Assembly (NCBI GenBank): GCA_947044405.1
Contig: CAMRHE010000012.1
Span: 13,098,001-13,162,000 of the forward strand
Length of the DNA: 64,000 bases
From: Leptodactylus fallax
Taxonomy: Eukaryota; Chordata; Amphibia; Anura; Leptodactylidae
Reading direction: 5' to 3'
The notes under the pieces are model-generated. The model made no database searches. It was not told where the DNA came from and worked only from the letters and a program-made list of their open reading frames with translations. The position numbers and the translations under genes are program-made. Shown piece after piece: positions 28,741-40,835 of this stretch. How positions within the stretch are numbered: position 1 is the stretch's first letter; each line of letters opens with the position of its first letter.

Positions 28741-28753
28741 TTAGTCGCCTACC

Positions 28754-29724
28754 TGTAAGAGACAGCCAATGTTGTCCTAAGCTTCATTTGTCTGTATAAA
28801 CTGTTAATGTTGAATGTATTTCTGTGATTCTGTTCCTTTAAGACAGCAGCCATTGTAATTGTGACATGATGCTGGAGTGACTCCCCCCCTTTTTATGTCA
28901 GCCTGCCTGTTCTGCAGACAGAGTGTGAGCAGAGAGGCAGGAAGTGACGAGACAGAGAGCAGCAGCCATCTTGGCAAGTGTTGTATTGAACTGGTGTGGA
29001 GATTTTTCTGTACAGCTAAGCTGTATCTTGGTCCAGAGACAAACAGAGTGTAAAGAGACAACAGGACTAGTGAGTCCACGTGAAAGGAACTGTGCTCAGT
29101 GGCTGATCAGTGAGACTGACATTGTGACTGTGTATATGGATACCGCAGATAGAGACTCGCAGTGCTGTTGATGTACTGGACGGCACCTGCTAAATCCCGG
29201 CTTACATCCCAGCTCAGTGTATGGATTCGGCAGGACTGTCAGTGTGCTGAGTGGAATCTGCTGTTGGATTACATTGCATTCATTGGGTTTCCCTGTTAAA
29301 GAGGACTTCATTTCTCCCAAGATCCTGATAACCGTGAGGAGAGGGCGCTTCACTATAAAAGAAAGGAACGACTTTGGGCCCCACCGCGCGCTTCTACGGA
29401 CTGTAAGCGGTCCACCTGGACCACTGGGGAAAAGAGGGTGCACCCAAATGTGATGTCAGGGTCAGTTAGGGATAGTTTTGAGTATATTGTTCATTCAGTG
29501 TCCATACTGCAGAAGTGGACAGAGTAAAAGTAGAAACCATTGCAGAATTTGCCTTGAAATTGTTCATGCTATATTGTATATTTTGCTTGTCTTTATCCCT
29601 GTCATTTTACCTTCAAATAGCCTTTATTAACTTATAGTAAATATATATTCTTTTCTTGAACTACCGCGTGTGCGTTCATTTCTGGTTGCGGAGTCCAAAC
29701 CACCTGCCTTGCTCTCGGTTCACA
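28754..29724 (+). mobile_element. probable solo LTR of an LTR retroelement
   Basis: 971 bp starting TGTAAGAGACAG and ending CTCTCGGTTCACA, i.e. TG...CA, with TACC directly before (28750-28753) and after (29725-29728), a 4-bp target duplication. A TATA-like CACTATAAAAG lies at about 29350, and AT-rich termination sequence follows near 29600-29660, consistent with U3-R-U5 order. No gag, pol or env sequence was seen beside it, so an internal region was presumably lost by LTR recombination. The ORFs inside look like chance. It could be Gypsy-type or an endogenous retrovirus; the LTR alone does not decide. Confidence 0.6.
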
Positions 29725-29728
29725 TACC

Positions 29729-30164
29729 TTCCACTGTGAATAAGTTTACCTTCCTATCACCATACATTCTGTACAATGTGTCCCAGCGGCAATAGTGTTT
29801 GCCAAAGGCTCAAAGGGGCCAAAATTAGCCATATTGCCTCCATTCAATAAAATGTACCTCACGGCATTGCAACTTTTAGAATGCTCAGGTTTTGATGAGT
29901 TCGGTGGTGGGAACCTTAATTCAAGCAGCTATAATATTCTGGAGTACACTTGAATCTGAAGTTTAGTTTTGATCGCCATATGCACTGACTGTTCATCCCT
30001 TCCATGTGCCTTTCCAAGAATTTAGAACTCTAAGGCTGTGTTCACATATTGCAGTTGTATTGTGACCCTTTGCAGGGATTTGTACAAAAAAGCTCTGGTT
30101 TTGCAAAGTGTTGTTTTACCAATTAAAAGAGCATAAAGTGGTTAAATTACAGTATATGAAGATG
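29729..30164. other. intergenic DNA, nothing recognised
   Basis: A GGCTGTGTTCACATATTGCA stretch at about 30033 resembles the TTCACAC-type MITE ends, but no partner was found. Confidence 0.4.
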
Positions 30165-30172
30165 GTGGGGAC

Positions 30173-30341
30173 CAAAGGTGTAACTTAGAGCTCCTGAGCC
30201 CAAATACAATATCTGTACCAGGACCCACACCTATAATGTTTTGTTTATAGTACTGGACTCCTTATATTGGGAAGAGACAGCTTATGGGCCCCCTTAGGCT
30301 TCTGGGCCCAGTTGCAACTGTAACCCCTCATTACACCCCTG
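30173..30341. mobile_element. short hAT-type MITE
   Basis: 169 bp, with ends CAAAGGTGTAACTTAG and CTCATTACACCCCTG (consensus CAGGGGTGTAAC) and an 8-bp target duplication GTGGGGAC / GTGGTGAC with one mismatch. GAGCCCAAATAC and CTGGGCCCAGTTGCA continue the pairing. Confidence 0.75.
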
Positions 30342-30556
30342 GTGGTGACCCCTAAGGACTCTAGGTGGTGATATCACTAAGTCTATAGGTATAACCTCAT
30401 TGCTGACAGTAATCTTGGTTATTTTCGGCCCTTGTGATACGCACAGCTGTTAAGTGGAAGGCTTCTATCACTCTGATGCCCAATAAAGTTATACACATAT
30501 ATAGCAAACCAGTGGTAAGGAAATAAGTCCCAAACTGATACATGAACACCCCCATC

Positions 30557-31048
30557 TTAAAATGACACTGCCTTATAAATGATGCCTCTATGTTTCACTT
30601 AGCCAAATCTGTTCAGGTTTTACAATTTTCCAATGTACTTTCTGCTTGCTTTCATTCATTCTGCTTACTCCCAGTGGACAAAATCAGTCCATGGTCATGT
30701 GATATATGGCCCATGGTCATGTGATATACAGTCCATGGTCATGTGATGAACACACAGGTGCAAAGCTCGTTATAGTCACAGCACAGTAATCAGACATCTG
30801 CCTGCTAATGAGCTGTGCACCTGTGTGTTCATCACATGACCATAGACCTTATATCACATGACCATGGACTGTATATCACATGACCATGGACTGATTTTTA
30901 TTTATTGGAACTAAGAATAATGAATGACAGCAAGCAGAGAGCTAGAAAACTGTAAAGAATTGCTACAGAAAGTATTTTGGGAAATTGTAGAACTTCTCAT
31001 TAAATAAACAGTAACATTTATTTTGCTGAAACTGTACAACACCTTTAA
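30557..31048. mobile_element. T2-type MITE with palindromic CATGGTCATGTGAT core
   Basis: TTAA at both borders (30557-30560, 31045-31048). Inner arms are long inverted repeats: three CCATGGTCATGTGATA units at 30692-30748 face ATCACATGACCATGG units at 30832-30892, around a GCACAGTAATCAG loop with CACACAGGTGC/GCACCTGTGTG. The end repeats are diverged. Confidence 0.65.
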
Positions 31049-31162
31049 GGGTGGAGACACATGAGGGGGATTGCAGCGGGTTAGCCGCCACAAACCTATA
31101 GGTGGCTCCGTGGCTAAGTCACTGCACTCCACAGCACCACTATTGTGGATGAGATTGTAACC

Positions 31163-31479
31163 GAGGCCCCACATAGCGGAAATGCCACGATTTTGGCTAA
31201 TCCCATCAATACATTGCAAAAAAAAAAATCCACAGTAGACATGCTGCGATATCAAAAATCACCACATTTTTGTAAATCGCAGCATGTCAATTATACCTAT
31301 GGAAACACTTACATATTCTTAATAGGTATAATTGAAACAGAAAGTCCATAGAGGAAAATTCTGTGGACTTTCTGCGAAAAGCGTTGCGGAAAAACCGCAA
31401 TGTGTTTCCGCCGCAGTTTTTCCTGCAGTGCTTTTTCCTGCAGTGCTTTTTGACTGTGGCTCGCTACGTGGGGTCTTAG
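31163..31479. mobile_element. MITE, 'GGCCCCACGT' family, copy 5
   Basis: CCGAGGCCCCACATAGCGG at left and CGCTACGTGGGGTCTTAG at right. Core inverted relative to copy 3 (GGCTAATCCCATC, AAATCGCAGCATGTC, GAGGAAAATTCTGTGGAC). Confidence 0.7.
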
Positions 31480-32654
31480 CCTTAAACAATTATTGCTGAG
31501 TGTTCCAACTAAGATTTTACCATGGTAGCTTACAGAAGAACCCTGACAAAAATTCTGCAGCATGTTTTAACTGTTTTTCTAGATTTAGAGGAACTGTGAG
31601 TGTACCTGACATGTGTGTTTTAGATAACCATTAAAATAACCATTGTAGAGCATATTTTCTTAGAACTCTATGTTGTGCTATATGCGCTGTTATTTCTTCC
31701 ATTTAGGAATGAATACAATTTAGGAGTGAATTGAAAACTGGGTATTTGTAGGCATGTCACTGTTTTTAACTTTCAGTCAGTGTAGGAACACACCCCTTTG
31801 ACAACATAGTTTCTATTTATTCATAAATTTCTAGTAGGATTTCTGCAGCACTATCCATAGACTTCAATGTAGCAGCACTGCAGTACCTACACTCGTCGCT
31901 ACAATTTGTATGACGAGTGAGCAGCACTGGCTTGGTACAGGTGATCTGCAGGGTCCTGGGTGTTGGACCCCTGCAGATCTAATATTGATCAATCAGTGTT
32001 AGAAATCGGATAACCCCATTAACAGAGGAACGGAACAACAGAGATTTCTAAAAATACTTTAGAATTGTCATATTATGTGGAATACAAGTATTTACTAACA
32101 CAGGCATGGCATGGGAGCTGACATGGCCTCTTTAAGAAGCCCAGTTGCTCCATGAGACTGTTACTTGCATATAGGTTTTATTACAAAATTCTTGATATAC
32201 TATTTGCAGCTACTGTCTATTAAAAGTCAAGGAAGGCTGTTAGTGGCAGTTTTACCTGCTCCCCAAACAAGGTCATTCACATCACATGTTTTAACGATTC
32301 GTAGGTATAATTGAATAAAAATTGGTGATCGTGTTTATAGCAGGTGATGCATTCACATGACTGGTAAATTGTTAACTCAGTGTATAAAGAATCTTGTAAA
32401 CTATCGAATCAGACAGTGTTAACATCATAAAAACTAAACTCAAAGAGATTATAGGATTGTATTCAAACACTAGCTCCAATTTTTGTCCTATCTATTTTAT
32501 AGAGCACAATCTATTAAGTATATATTTTATTATTCCATTATATATGAAAGTGTAAAGAAACACATAACAAAACAAGCAGAACACGAATGACAAAATGTAC
32601 ACTTTCAGAGAAGCTAAATGACACTTGTATTATTAAGACAGAACATACAGTCTT
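31480..32654. other. intergenic DNA with T2-like fragments
   Basis: GATCTGCAGGGTCCTGGGTG and GATAACCCCATTAAC near 31945-32022 resemble the right part of T2 MITEs, without a matching left end. The remainder is AT-rich and unrecognised. Confidence 0.4.
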
Positions 32655-32810
32655 GTCGGGGCATTGTGCTTTATTTAATATTAATATTTATTTAGCTTCT
32701 ATAGCGCCAACATATTCCGCTGCGCTTTACAGACACCTACTGTCCACAAGGACTCTCAATTCCTTTTTCCTTTGTGGGAGGAAACCAGAGTACTGGAGGA
32801 AACTCATATA
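32655..32810 (-). repeat. LINE 3' tail, interrupted by Tc1
   Basis: Read on the minus strand it has TGGCGCTATAGAAGC then an A/T-rich tail, preceded by GTGGGAGGAAACC-type sequence. The tail family continues across the Tc1 insertion: ACTCATA before and TAAATACAGGAAGAACATAC after (34111 on). Removing the element and one TA restores a continuous repeat. Confidence 0.65.
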
Positions 32811-34110
32811 CAGTGGGGAAAAAAAGTATTTAGTCAGCCACCAATTGTGCAAGTTCTTCCACTTAAAAAGATGAGGCCGGCCTGTAATTGACATCATAGG
32901 TAGACCTCAACTATGAGAGACAAAATGAGAAAACAAATCCAGAAAATCACATTGTCTGATTTTTAAAGAATTTATTTGCAAATTATGGTGGAAAATAAGT
33001 ATTTGGTCAATAACAAAAGTTCATCTCAATACTTTGTTATATATCCTTTGTTGGCACCGACAGAGGTCAAACGTTTTCTGTAAGTCTTCACAAGGTTGGC
33101 ACACACTGTTTCTGGTATGTTGGCCCATTCCTCCATGCAGATCTCCTCTAGAGAAGTGATGTTTTGGGGCTGTTGCTGGGCAACACGGACTTTCAACTCC
33201 CTCCAAAGGTTTTCTATGGGGTTGAGATCTGGAGACTGGCTAGGCCACTCCAGGACCTTAAAATGCTTCTTACGAAGCCACTCCTTCATTGCCCTGGCGG
33301 TGTGTGCTTGGGATCATTGTCATGCTGAAAGACCCAGCCACGTTTCATCTTCAATGCCCTTGCTGATGGAAGGAGGTTTGCACTCAAAATCTCATGATAC
33401 ATGGCCCTATTCATTCTTTCATGTAAATGGATCAGTCGTCCTGGTCCCTTTGCAGAGAAACAGCCCCAAAGCATGATATTTCCACCCCCATGCTTCACAG
33501 TACATATGGTCATTCACAAGGTCCCCCCGTGTGGTTCTGTGATTTTTGCTTACCGTTCTTGTGATCATTTTGACCCCACAGGGTGAGATCTTGCGTGGAG
33601 CCCCTGATCGAGGGAGATTATCAGTGGTCTTGTATGTCTTCCATTTTCTAATTATTGCTCCCACAGTTGATTTCTTCACACCAAGCTGCTTGCTTATTGC
33701 AGATTCAGTCTTCCCAGCCTGGTGCAGGTCTACAATTTTGTTTCTGGTGTCCTTCCACAGCTCTTTGGTCTTCACCATAGTGGAGTTTGGAGTGTGACTG
33801 TTTGAGGTTGTGGACAGGTGTCTTTTATACTCATAACAATGTCAAACAGGTGCCATTACTACAGGTAATGAGTGGAGGACAGATGAGCCTCTTAAAGAAG
33901 AAGTTACAGGTCTGTGAGAGCCAGAAATCTTACTTGTTTGTAGGTGACTAAATACTTATTTTCCACCATAATTTGCAACTAAATTCTTAAAAAATCAGAC
34001 AATGTGATTTTTTAGATATGTTTTCTCATTTTGTCTCTCATAGTTGAGGTCTACCTATGATGCCAGTTACAGGCCTCTCTCTGGCTGACTAAAAACTTTT
34101 TTCCCCACTG
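32811..34110 (-). mobile_element. Tc1 element, family B, internally deleted
   Basis: 1300 bp, flanked by TA (32809-32810, 34111-34112), with ends CAGTGGGGAAAAAAAGTATT / ...TTTTTTCCCCACTG and sub-terminal ACCTCAACTATGAGAGAC repeats. Family B ends recur at 48955. Confidence 0.9.
33026..33778 (-). pseudogene. Tc1-family transposase (family B), central deletion
   Basis: Begins [20 protein letters not shown] with an HTH ([20 protein letters not shown]). It breaks after TTRGDLVND and resumes at [13 protein letters not shown]. The part between, about 90 residues including the first catalytic D region (WSDET in relatives), is gone and the frame is shifted. QHDNDPKH survives and, after another frame change, [11 protein letters not shown] and NKGYITKY close the gene. 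Not functional, but terminal repeats are intact. Confidence 0.9.
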
Positions 34111-34112
34111 TA

Positions 34113-35872
34113 AATACAGGAAGAACATACAATATCTATGAAGATGTCGTCCTTGCAATATTTATAAAAATTGATAAACTGCTCACAATTGTTTTACAAA
34201 AGAGGATTCCCCAATACAATGCTCTACATTTTTTATAAGTATTGTTAAAAATCACTAGTATTGCCAACAGTACACAGTTAATCGATATCTCTAATATTAA
34301 ATTGCAGTGTTTGACTACTAAGCAATAAATCACTAGAGACATTAAGCTTCTTTTAGCAATTTAACAAAACAGTCACCCATCTGTTGCCCACGTCACATCT
34401 CATATATATGGCTGCTTTAAATGAAGTCAAAATTTGATTGATAAATCTCATCCATAAATCTCAATGGATGTTATCAAGAGATCTTCTGCTTTAAAGATAT
34501 GTGAAAATCTCACATTAAAACTGTAATAAACAGTATTCTTTATGTCTTCTCTCTGTTGAAATGGACATTAAAACTGTAACATAATGCAAGATGTAGCATG
34601 ATCTAAAGTCAGTAAGTCCTGTTTCACCAGCTGGATTTACTTAAAGGCTGCATATCCCTAACCTGGTATAAATATACTGGGTAAAACAGACTAGAGTCTC
34701 CGAGGAAGAGTTTCTGCCCATGTGGCAAAGCAAACTTGGAAAATTCTGAAAAGGCTATTCCCATTACTAAGAATATCTTGTATGGTTATTATCTTCTCAG
34801 CAGTGATACAGATACAGCAGCACAGTTTAAGATCTCCTTTGTAGTCTCACAAAAAGTAAAAGTAAAGTCTACAAATAAATTTGTAAGTCAGATGGGCTAC
34901 CCCAATTACATTGGCAATGTGAATCCACTGCAGTATGCCTGGTTTGGCCAACATTTATATATTATGACTAGAGTGGACTGCCTAGCTCACTTATTCTCAT
35001 TGGCTGTTATTGGAGGTCTAACAACGTTTAAATACCAAAGTACATGTATGCCGTATGTGCTTGAAAATCTTATTCTAAAACAATAATGGACATTAATATG
35101 ACGTAGTCCTATAAGGACAGCTGTTACTCTTACAGGAATCCATTGGATTAGATTTTGGAACATGCGTGCACAAGAACTTTAATTTATCAAACAAGAACAA
35201 TCCTTTACCCAATCTGATTCCCTAAAGCTTGGACCACTAAATTTTCTACAATGCCTTTGCCTTATGTACAGTATTCTTAAAATCACTTCACTAGAAGTGT
35301 CCGTCCCAAATTTTAAAAACACTTCAAGACCAGTATTGGTCATTTAATCAATAGTGGTACACATACGTGGCCACCACTCCATTCACTATGTGACTGAAGG
35401 AAATCACCATTACATCAGTGCTATAGAAGTAAATGGAGCCATGTCCATGCGTCACCTCTCCATTCACATGGGACATTCTAGGACCCTCATTCTCATTATT
35501 GCTGGGAACTCTAGTTCTTGGACTCCCAGCCATCAGACACTTATATACTGTGGATAGGGGATAAGTGTTATTACTGTAGTGGAAAAACCTATAACTAGAC
35601 AGAAACACTGTGCAGGTGATTTGTTCATCAGATGTCCAGATGAAACAGAACTCTACATTCCAGAAAAATTATTTTCATTGTTGCAGTCCATTGGTGGTGT
35701 ACATTACAGCCGACAACTGGCACTGAGTATGATAAGTTACTATAGTATGATAAGAACTATAAGCTTATGACCGCAGGATGAACAGGTCTAGAGCTGAAGC
35801 TGCTTCCAGCACTAGTTTAGAATGTAGTAAAGAGTAGTGAAATATTTTGTTCTGAAGAGAGTCTAGGTCAGG
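34113..35872. other. intergenic DNA with a T2-like fragment
   Basis: Mostly unrecognised, AT-rich. 35330-35560 (GGTCATTTAATCAATAGTGG ... CTGTGGATAGGGGATAAGTG) looks like the body of a T2-type MITE without clear ends. The ORF at 34736-35086 has no recognisable motif. Confidence 0.4.
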
Positions 35873-36150
35873 GGTAGGCAACCTTTTTTGTTCGGCGTGT
35901 TGATTTTAATTAAAAAATCAAAGAAGAGGTACTCAGAGTGCCGGTCAATAATTGTAAGTCTGCTATTTCCTGGGACGCACCTGTACTTTCCGACTAGAAG
36001 CAATGAAAGTACATGTGCAGCCCCCAATTAGTGGTAAATGTATGTGTCCAGGAGCACAGTATGGCAGCAGCCTTATAGTGGAAACACACTATGTATCTGG
36101 ATGCAGCTAAATTCTAGGCCACTGGAACATTTACTTTGATGTAAAACTGC
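35873..36150. mobile_element. hAT-like element, left end
   Basis: Starts CAGGGGTAGGCAACCTTTTT, the terminal sequence typical of hAT (Charlie-like) non-autonomous elements. The right end and target duplication were not found, so it is partial or merges with the repeat that follows. Confidence 0.5.
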
Positions 36151-36226
36151 GTTCACATGGTGCATTTTTGCACAAAAAAAAAGAAAGCCTGAGTTTTATG
36201 AGCAAAAACACACCGTTATACAGAAT

Positions 36227-36560
36227 AATGTCCCATAGCGGCTCCTGCATATGGTATTATATCCCATAGCGGCTCCTGCACACGGTATTATATCCCATAG
36301 CAGGCTCTGCACACAGTATTATATCCTATAGCGGCCCCTGTACACGGTATTATCTCCCATAGCCATAGCGGCCACTGCACATGGTATTACGTCTCATAGC
36401 AACCCCTGCACATAGTATTATGTCTCATAGCGGCCCCTGCACACAGCATTATGTGTCATAGTGGCCCCTGCACACGGTATTATGTCTCATAGCGGCCCCT
36501 GCACAAGGTATTATGTCACATAGCAGTCCCTGCACACGGTATTATGTCATATAATGGCCC
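36227..36560. repeat. 31-bp minisatellite, array A
   Basis: About eleven units of a 31-bp repeat, roughly TATTATGTCTCATAGC + GGCCCCTGCACACGG. One unit has a short CCATAG duplication at 36357. Related in length and pattern (TAT-A/T-AT ... GGCC-C/A-CTG) to the arrays at 50.5, 53 and 58.2 kb. Confidence 0.85.
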
Positions 36561-36870
36561 CTGCATACAGTATAATATTCCAACTTTTATAATATTCCAA
36601 TTTTCGCCACTCACTAGCTATTATTATACTGAGTGGTCTCTTCAGACCCCAGAGTATAATAAGTGGAGGGCCAAAAGAGGCAACAAACATGAAAAACAAT
36701 GTTACTCACCTTCCCTGCGCTCCTGTGCCGCTCTGTTCTCTTCAGCACTTCTGTCTGAAGTCAGCGACCATTGATTGGGTCTCAGGAGTCACGTCGGCGT
36801 CATTATGTGTAAATTTGCTCTGCTCTCTGATCAGTACTGCCCATTGCCCACATGATTCCAATAATATACT
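36561..36870. repeat. hairpin plus GC-rich cassette, reverse copy
   Basis: 36621-36662 is an imperfect hairpin (ATTATACTGAGTGG-TCTCTTCAGA-CCCCAGAGTATAAT) shared with 52933, 58134 and 62435. Next, GTTACTCACCTTCCC (36701) is a reverse-strand splice-donor match that opens a block containing GTCACGTCGGCGTCAT. The order hairpin then cassette is reversed relative to 52.6 kb. Confidence 0.6.
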
Positions 36871-37909
36871 GTATATTAGGAGATAATGCAATAAACTTTT
36901 TAAAGCAGCTACAAGTAGAGCCTTAGTTTAACTATATTAACTTAAAAACATATGGCGCGCCCTTACATCTATACCGTCATTAAGTTTGGTCAAGGCATTT
37001 GTCCAGAGTGAAACTGAGAGAATTGAGAAGAGACATACAAGATCAGCACTGAAACAAAGTGCCTGCAGTCATTGCAAAAGAGATATGCTTTGTGTACATT
37101 AGTGCAACAGGCATGCAAGATTTGAGTCACCACCAGGTTACAATCTGAGAAGGTTTTATTACCTGACAGTGACTCAACACCAGGGGACCCTATCACTTCA
37201 AAGAGAACTGCAGAACACGCTGCCACATGAGTCACTGCTCTCAAGTGACACAGTGTCTAAGCATGTCAGTAAACAATGTATGTGTCTTTTTACATCTACC
37301 AATAAGAGTACTGTTAAAGAACATAGCAAACCCAAACAAAGGAGGATTTTCACAAAGCAGAATTTTCTTGAGTCTATCGTAGGGGCCAATTTATTTAGTC
37401 TGGCGTATAGTATACCAGTCTTAATGAATGGCTATGGCAGAGTGAGATGCACCAAAAAAGTGTATGGCTCTTAATAATTTTAGTGCATCTGACTTCAGCC
37501 TTTCCACTGACTTTCCACCAGACTTTTGCAAATATTGGTAAATTTGTTGATACACGAAACCCCATCCTCTCCCTTTCCTGACTACTTTTAAGAAAAGTGG
37601 TGAGTGTGGCACAAACAGGGGAAAAGTTTCAGTTTCTGGTGCTAATACAGCTCTGCGCCAGAAATTGTGACTTTAAACATGCCCAGTATGCTAGGTATTC
37701 CGATATATAATCCCCCAAATGAAAGCTGTTTATATCTACATGGATAGATTTAGCTGCAGTCAGATTATTACCAGGACTTGATCTAATAATCATGTGAAAA
37801 TTTGATTGATCCAATTAAAACCATATACAAATAATAATTATTAATTAATTAATCACAATGATTTGACATGTTCATTTAGATCATAAAATTGCAATGTGTA
37901 AATCCAGCC
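36871..37909. other. intergenic DNA, nothing recognised
   Basis: No repeat ends or coding similarity seen. The ORF at 37169-37474 is unrecognised. Confidence 0.45.
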
Positions 37910-37912
37910 TAA

Positions 37913-38236
37913 GGCTATCTGCACACGATCAAGTTTCACCTGTGAAACTCGGTCCGTGTGTTAGCCAGATTTACCGGCTTTAACTTCATGCTGAGAGCGG
38001 GACTCCTAGCATCGTAGTTATCTTAGATGATAGGAGTCCCTGCCTCCCAGCAGTATACTGTCCCGTACCAATTACAGTATGTCACTTGGAGGCAGGGACT
38101 CCTAGCATCATAGATAACTATACTGCTAAGAGTTCCACTCCCAGCATGAAGTTTAAGCTGGTAAATCTGGCTCACACAAAGGACTGAGTTTCATGGTTGA
38201 AACTCATGCGTAAAACTCGGTCATGTGCAGCTAGCC
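37913..38236. mobile_element. palindromic PIF/Harbinger-like MITE, second family
   Basis: TAA on both sides (37910-37912, 38237-38239). Ends GGCTATCTGCACACGA / TCATGTGCAGCTAGCC. Arms pair along their length: AGCCAGATTTACC/GGTAAATCTGGCT, CTTCATGCTG/CAGCATGAAG, GGAGTCCCTGCCTCC/GGAGGCAGGGACTCC. Confidence 0.75.
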
Positions 38237-38239
38237 TAA

Positions 38240-39059
38240 ATGTGAGAGTACATTTTTAGAGATCACCCAGATGGATGTTGCAATAATTAAAGGGATTGTC
38301 TGACCCCAAATTGATTTTTCATACTAATGACCTATACACAAGAAATGTCATTAGTATGTGATTTGTGGGGTTTCGACACCCAGACCCCGCACAGATCAGC
38401 TGCTCCAGCAGTCTCTGGGTGCCGAAAGGTGCTAGTGGATGGGGAGAGCATGCAGCACCACTCCTAATCAAGTAATACGAACGGCACTGCAGTTTCCTTG
38501 AACCACCACTATGTAGTGCCTGGGGTTGTTGTGCTGCTCCTATTACTTGAACAAATGTAACTTTCTCTGGCTTTCCATTGCAGCACTTACAGCCTGGTTC
38601 ATGACATTTTTTGGTCCTTGCCAAACTTTCATACTGTATACATAAATCACCATTATCACATGAACTCATAAACTCACACAAATGTACATAACCATCCATA
38701 TGTAAACATAGTATTTTAATACTGTTAGGCTATGTGCAAGCAACTGTGCCTGTTATTCGGCCATGAACAACTGACAAACCTTGCAACTGTTTTTTATTCA
38801 TTTTGTGTCCATTTGTCCATTTTTAATGGCCAAGTTTAACTTTTTTGCATTTTTATGGACTGTTAAAATAAAGGATGAATTTTATTGGTCTTTTTTTTTT
38901 TTTTTTATAAGAGAAAAATTTAAATTACGTTCCTTGTTACGTCCATTAAAAATGGACCGATTGGAGATAACAAATCCATTCATTTACATCAGAAGACTGG
39001 GAAGAAGCCCTAGAGTCACCAATGTATATACATGTATGTGTCCCCAAAAATCAATAACT
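38240..39059. other. intergenic DNA with MITE fragments
   Basis: TTAAAGGGATTGTCTGACCC at 38288 is a T2-type left end without partner. GGCTATGTGCAAGCAACTG near 38729 and TCCATTAAAAATGGACCG near 38942 look like pieces of Harbinger-type MITEs. Poly-T at 38891-38906. Confidence 0.4.
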
Positions 39060-39620
39060 GTATGATTCAATTGTACTTTATACACCAGTGTTATTTGTCC
39101 CCAGTGCATTTACATAAGATGGGCCGTATCCCGGAGGACAGATGCCACAGATGTGCTAGTCCACATGCTGACATATGGCATATGACCGGTTCCGGCTACC
39201 CCACAGGTCTAGAGAAGGTGGTCTGGCCACACCACATGAGAAATCCTTACTGGAGTCCCTATTTCTGGCCAGGAAAGCTATTGCACTTACTGTAGGTGGA
39301 TAGGAAATAAATAATAATAGTTAACTGAATAGTTTGGATATTCCTCTATTCCTCGTCACTCTCTTCTCAATGGCCCTTCAAGATGCAATACTTAAATTTG
39401 TTCTTATTTCAGATACTACATGTGCACTGTTTGGTTTGCTCTCATTCATTGGTTTTACATATTATTTACAATGTAAGAGATCCAATACACAGATAGAGAC
39501 TGCTCCCTATGTTAACCAATTACTGTAAAATGTTTGGACTGTTTCAAAACTTTCAACTGATCCTTAGTTGATTAATCTGTGATTACATTGTATGTTCAAT
39601 AAAACGAGTTTAAAAAAAAT
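39060..39620 (+). pseudogene. L1/Tx1-type LINE 3' end
   Basis: The frame at about 39065-39300 reads HLHKMGRIPEDRCHRCAS then ADIWHM, matching the C-terminal Cys-His motif (C-x2-C...H) after the RT in L1/Tx1 ORF2. A weak 3'UTR follows, then AATAAA at 39599 and a short A-run at 39613-39620. The 5' part is missing, so it is a dead truncated insertion. Confidence 0.65.
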
Positions 39621-39670
39621 GGACTGATTAATTTCTATTGTGTAGATATGCCTGTCAAGACGGACAAATA

Positions 39671-40835
39671 CAGAGGGTGAAATAAGTATTGAACATGTCA
39701 CCAATTTTCTAGTAAGTAAATACAGTATATTTGTAAAGGTGCTATTGACATGAAATTTTCACCAGATGTCGGTAACAATCCATCCAATCCACACAGGCAA
39801 AGAAATCAAGCCATAGATGTCCATATATGAAGTTATGTGTAATAATGAGAAATGACACAGAAAAAGTATTGAAAGAGAGGAACAAAAAGCCATGGAAAGT
39901 CATGTAACTTGCTGAAATCTATCAGTAATTAGAAAGCAATCCTGCTACTTAGTGACAAATAATATCAGTTGATTTAAATGATGGCCTATAAAAAGGTGTC
40001 TCATTACTAAGGTGCCACACAAGAAACATCTTATGATGGGTAAAACTAGTGAGCTGTCTCAAGACCTTCGCAACCATTTTGTTCCAAATCATACTGATGG
40101 CATTGGCTACAGAAGAATTTCTAAACTACTGAAGGTTCCAGTGAGCACTGTTGGGACCATAAGCCGGAAGTAGAAAGAATATAATTTCACTATAAACCAG
40201 CCACGACCAGATGCTTCCCACAAGATTTCATACAGAGGAGTGAAAGAATTATTAGAAGAGTTGTCCAAGATCCAAGGGCCACCTTTGGAGAGCTACAGTA
40301 CATTGACCTGGAATCAACAGGTACAATTGTTTAAAAGAAAACAATAAGTAATGCCCTCGACCTCCATGGCCTATATGCACGCTCACCACGCAAGACTCCA
40401 TTACTGAACAAAAACCATGCTCAAGCGTGTTTAGAGTTTGCTGAACAACATTTAGACAAGACTGTGAAATACTGGGAGAATATAGTTTGGTCAGATGATA
40501 CCGAAATTGTACTCTTTGGATGCCATAATACACACCATGTTTAGAGGCCAAAGGGCACTGCATATCACCCCAAAAACACCATACCAACAGTGAAGTTTGG
40601 AGGTGGGAACATCATGGTGTGTGGCTGTTTTTCAGCCTATGGCACTGGCATACTTCATATAATGGAAGGAAGGATGAATGGACAAATGTACCGAGACGTT
40701 CCTGATAAAAATCTGCTGTCAACTACCAGGATGATGAAGATGAAACAAGGGTGGACATTTCAGCAAGAAATTATCCCAAACACACAGCCAAGGAACTCTC
40801 AAATAGTTTTAGAGAAAGAAAATAAAGCTGCTTGT
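39671..40835 (+). pseudogene. Tc1 element relic, family E, 3'-truncated
   Basis: Left end CAGAGGGTGAAATAAGTATT after TA (39669-39670) matches a common vertebrate Tc1 terminal repeat. A decayed transposase starts at 40036 (MGKTSELSQDLRN; HTH GIGYRRISKLLKVPVSTVG). It meets a stop after ISRK, changes frame several times, and keeps GGGNIMVCGCFSAYGTG and the region of QQ-x-PKHTAKE (frame-shifted) to about 40835, where similarity stops before the final catalytic E. No right terminal repeat was found. Confidence 0.8.

Noticed and set aside
36227..36560. Regular 31-bp repeats resembling a CRISPR array
   Set aside because: Units are directly tandem without spacers, the genome is eukaryotic, and no cas genes are present.
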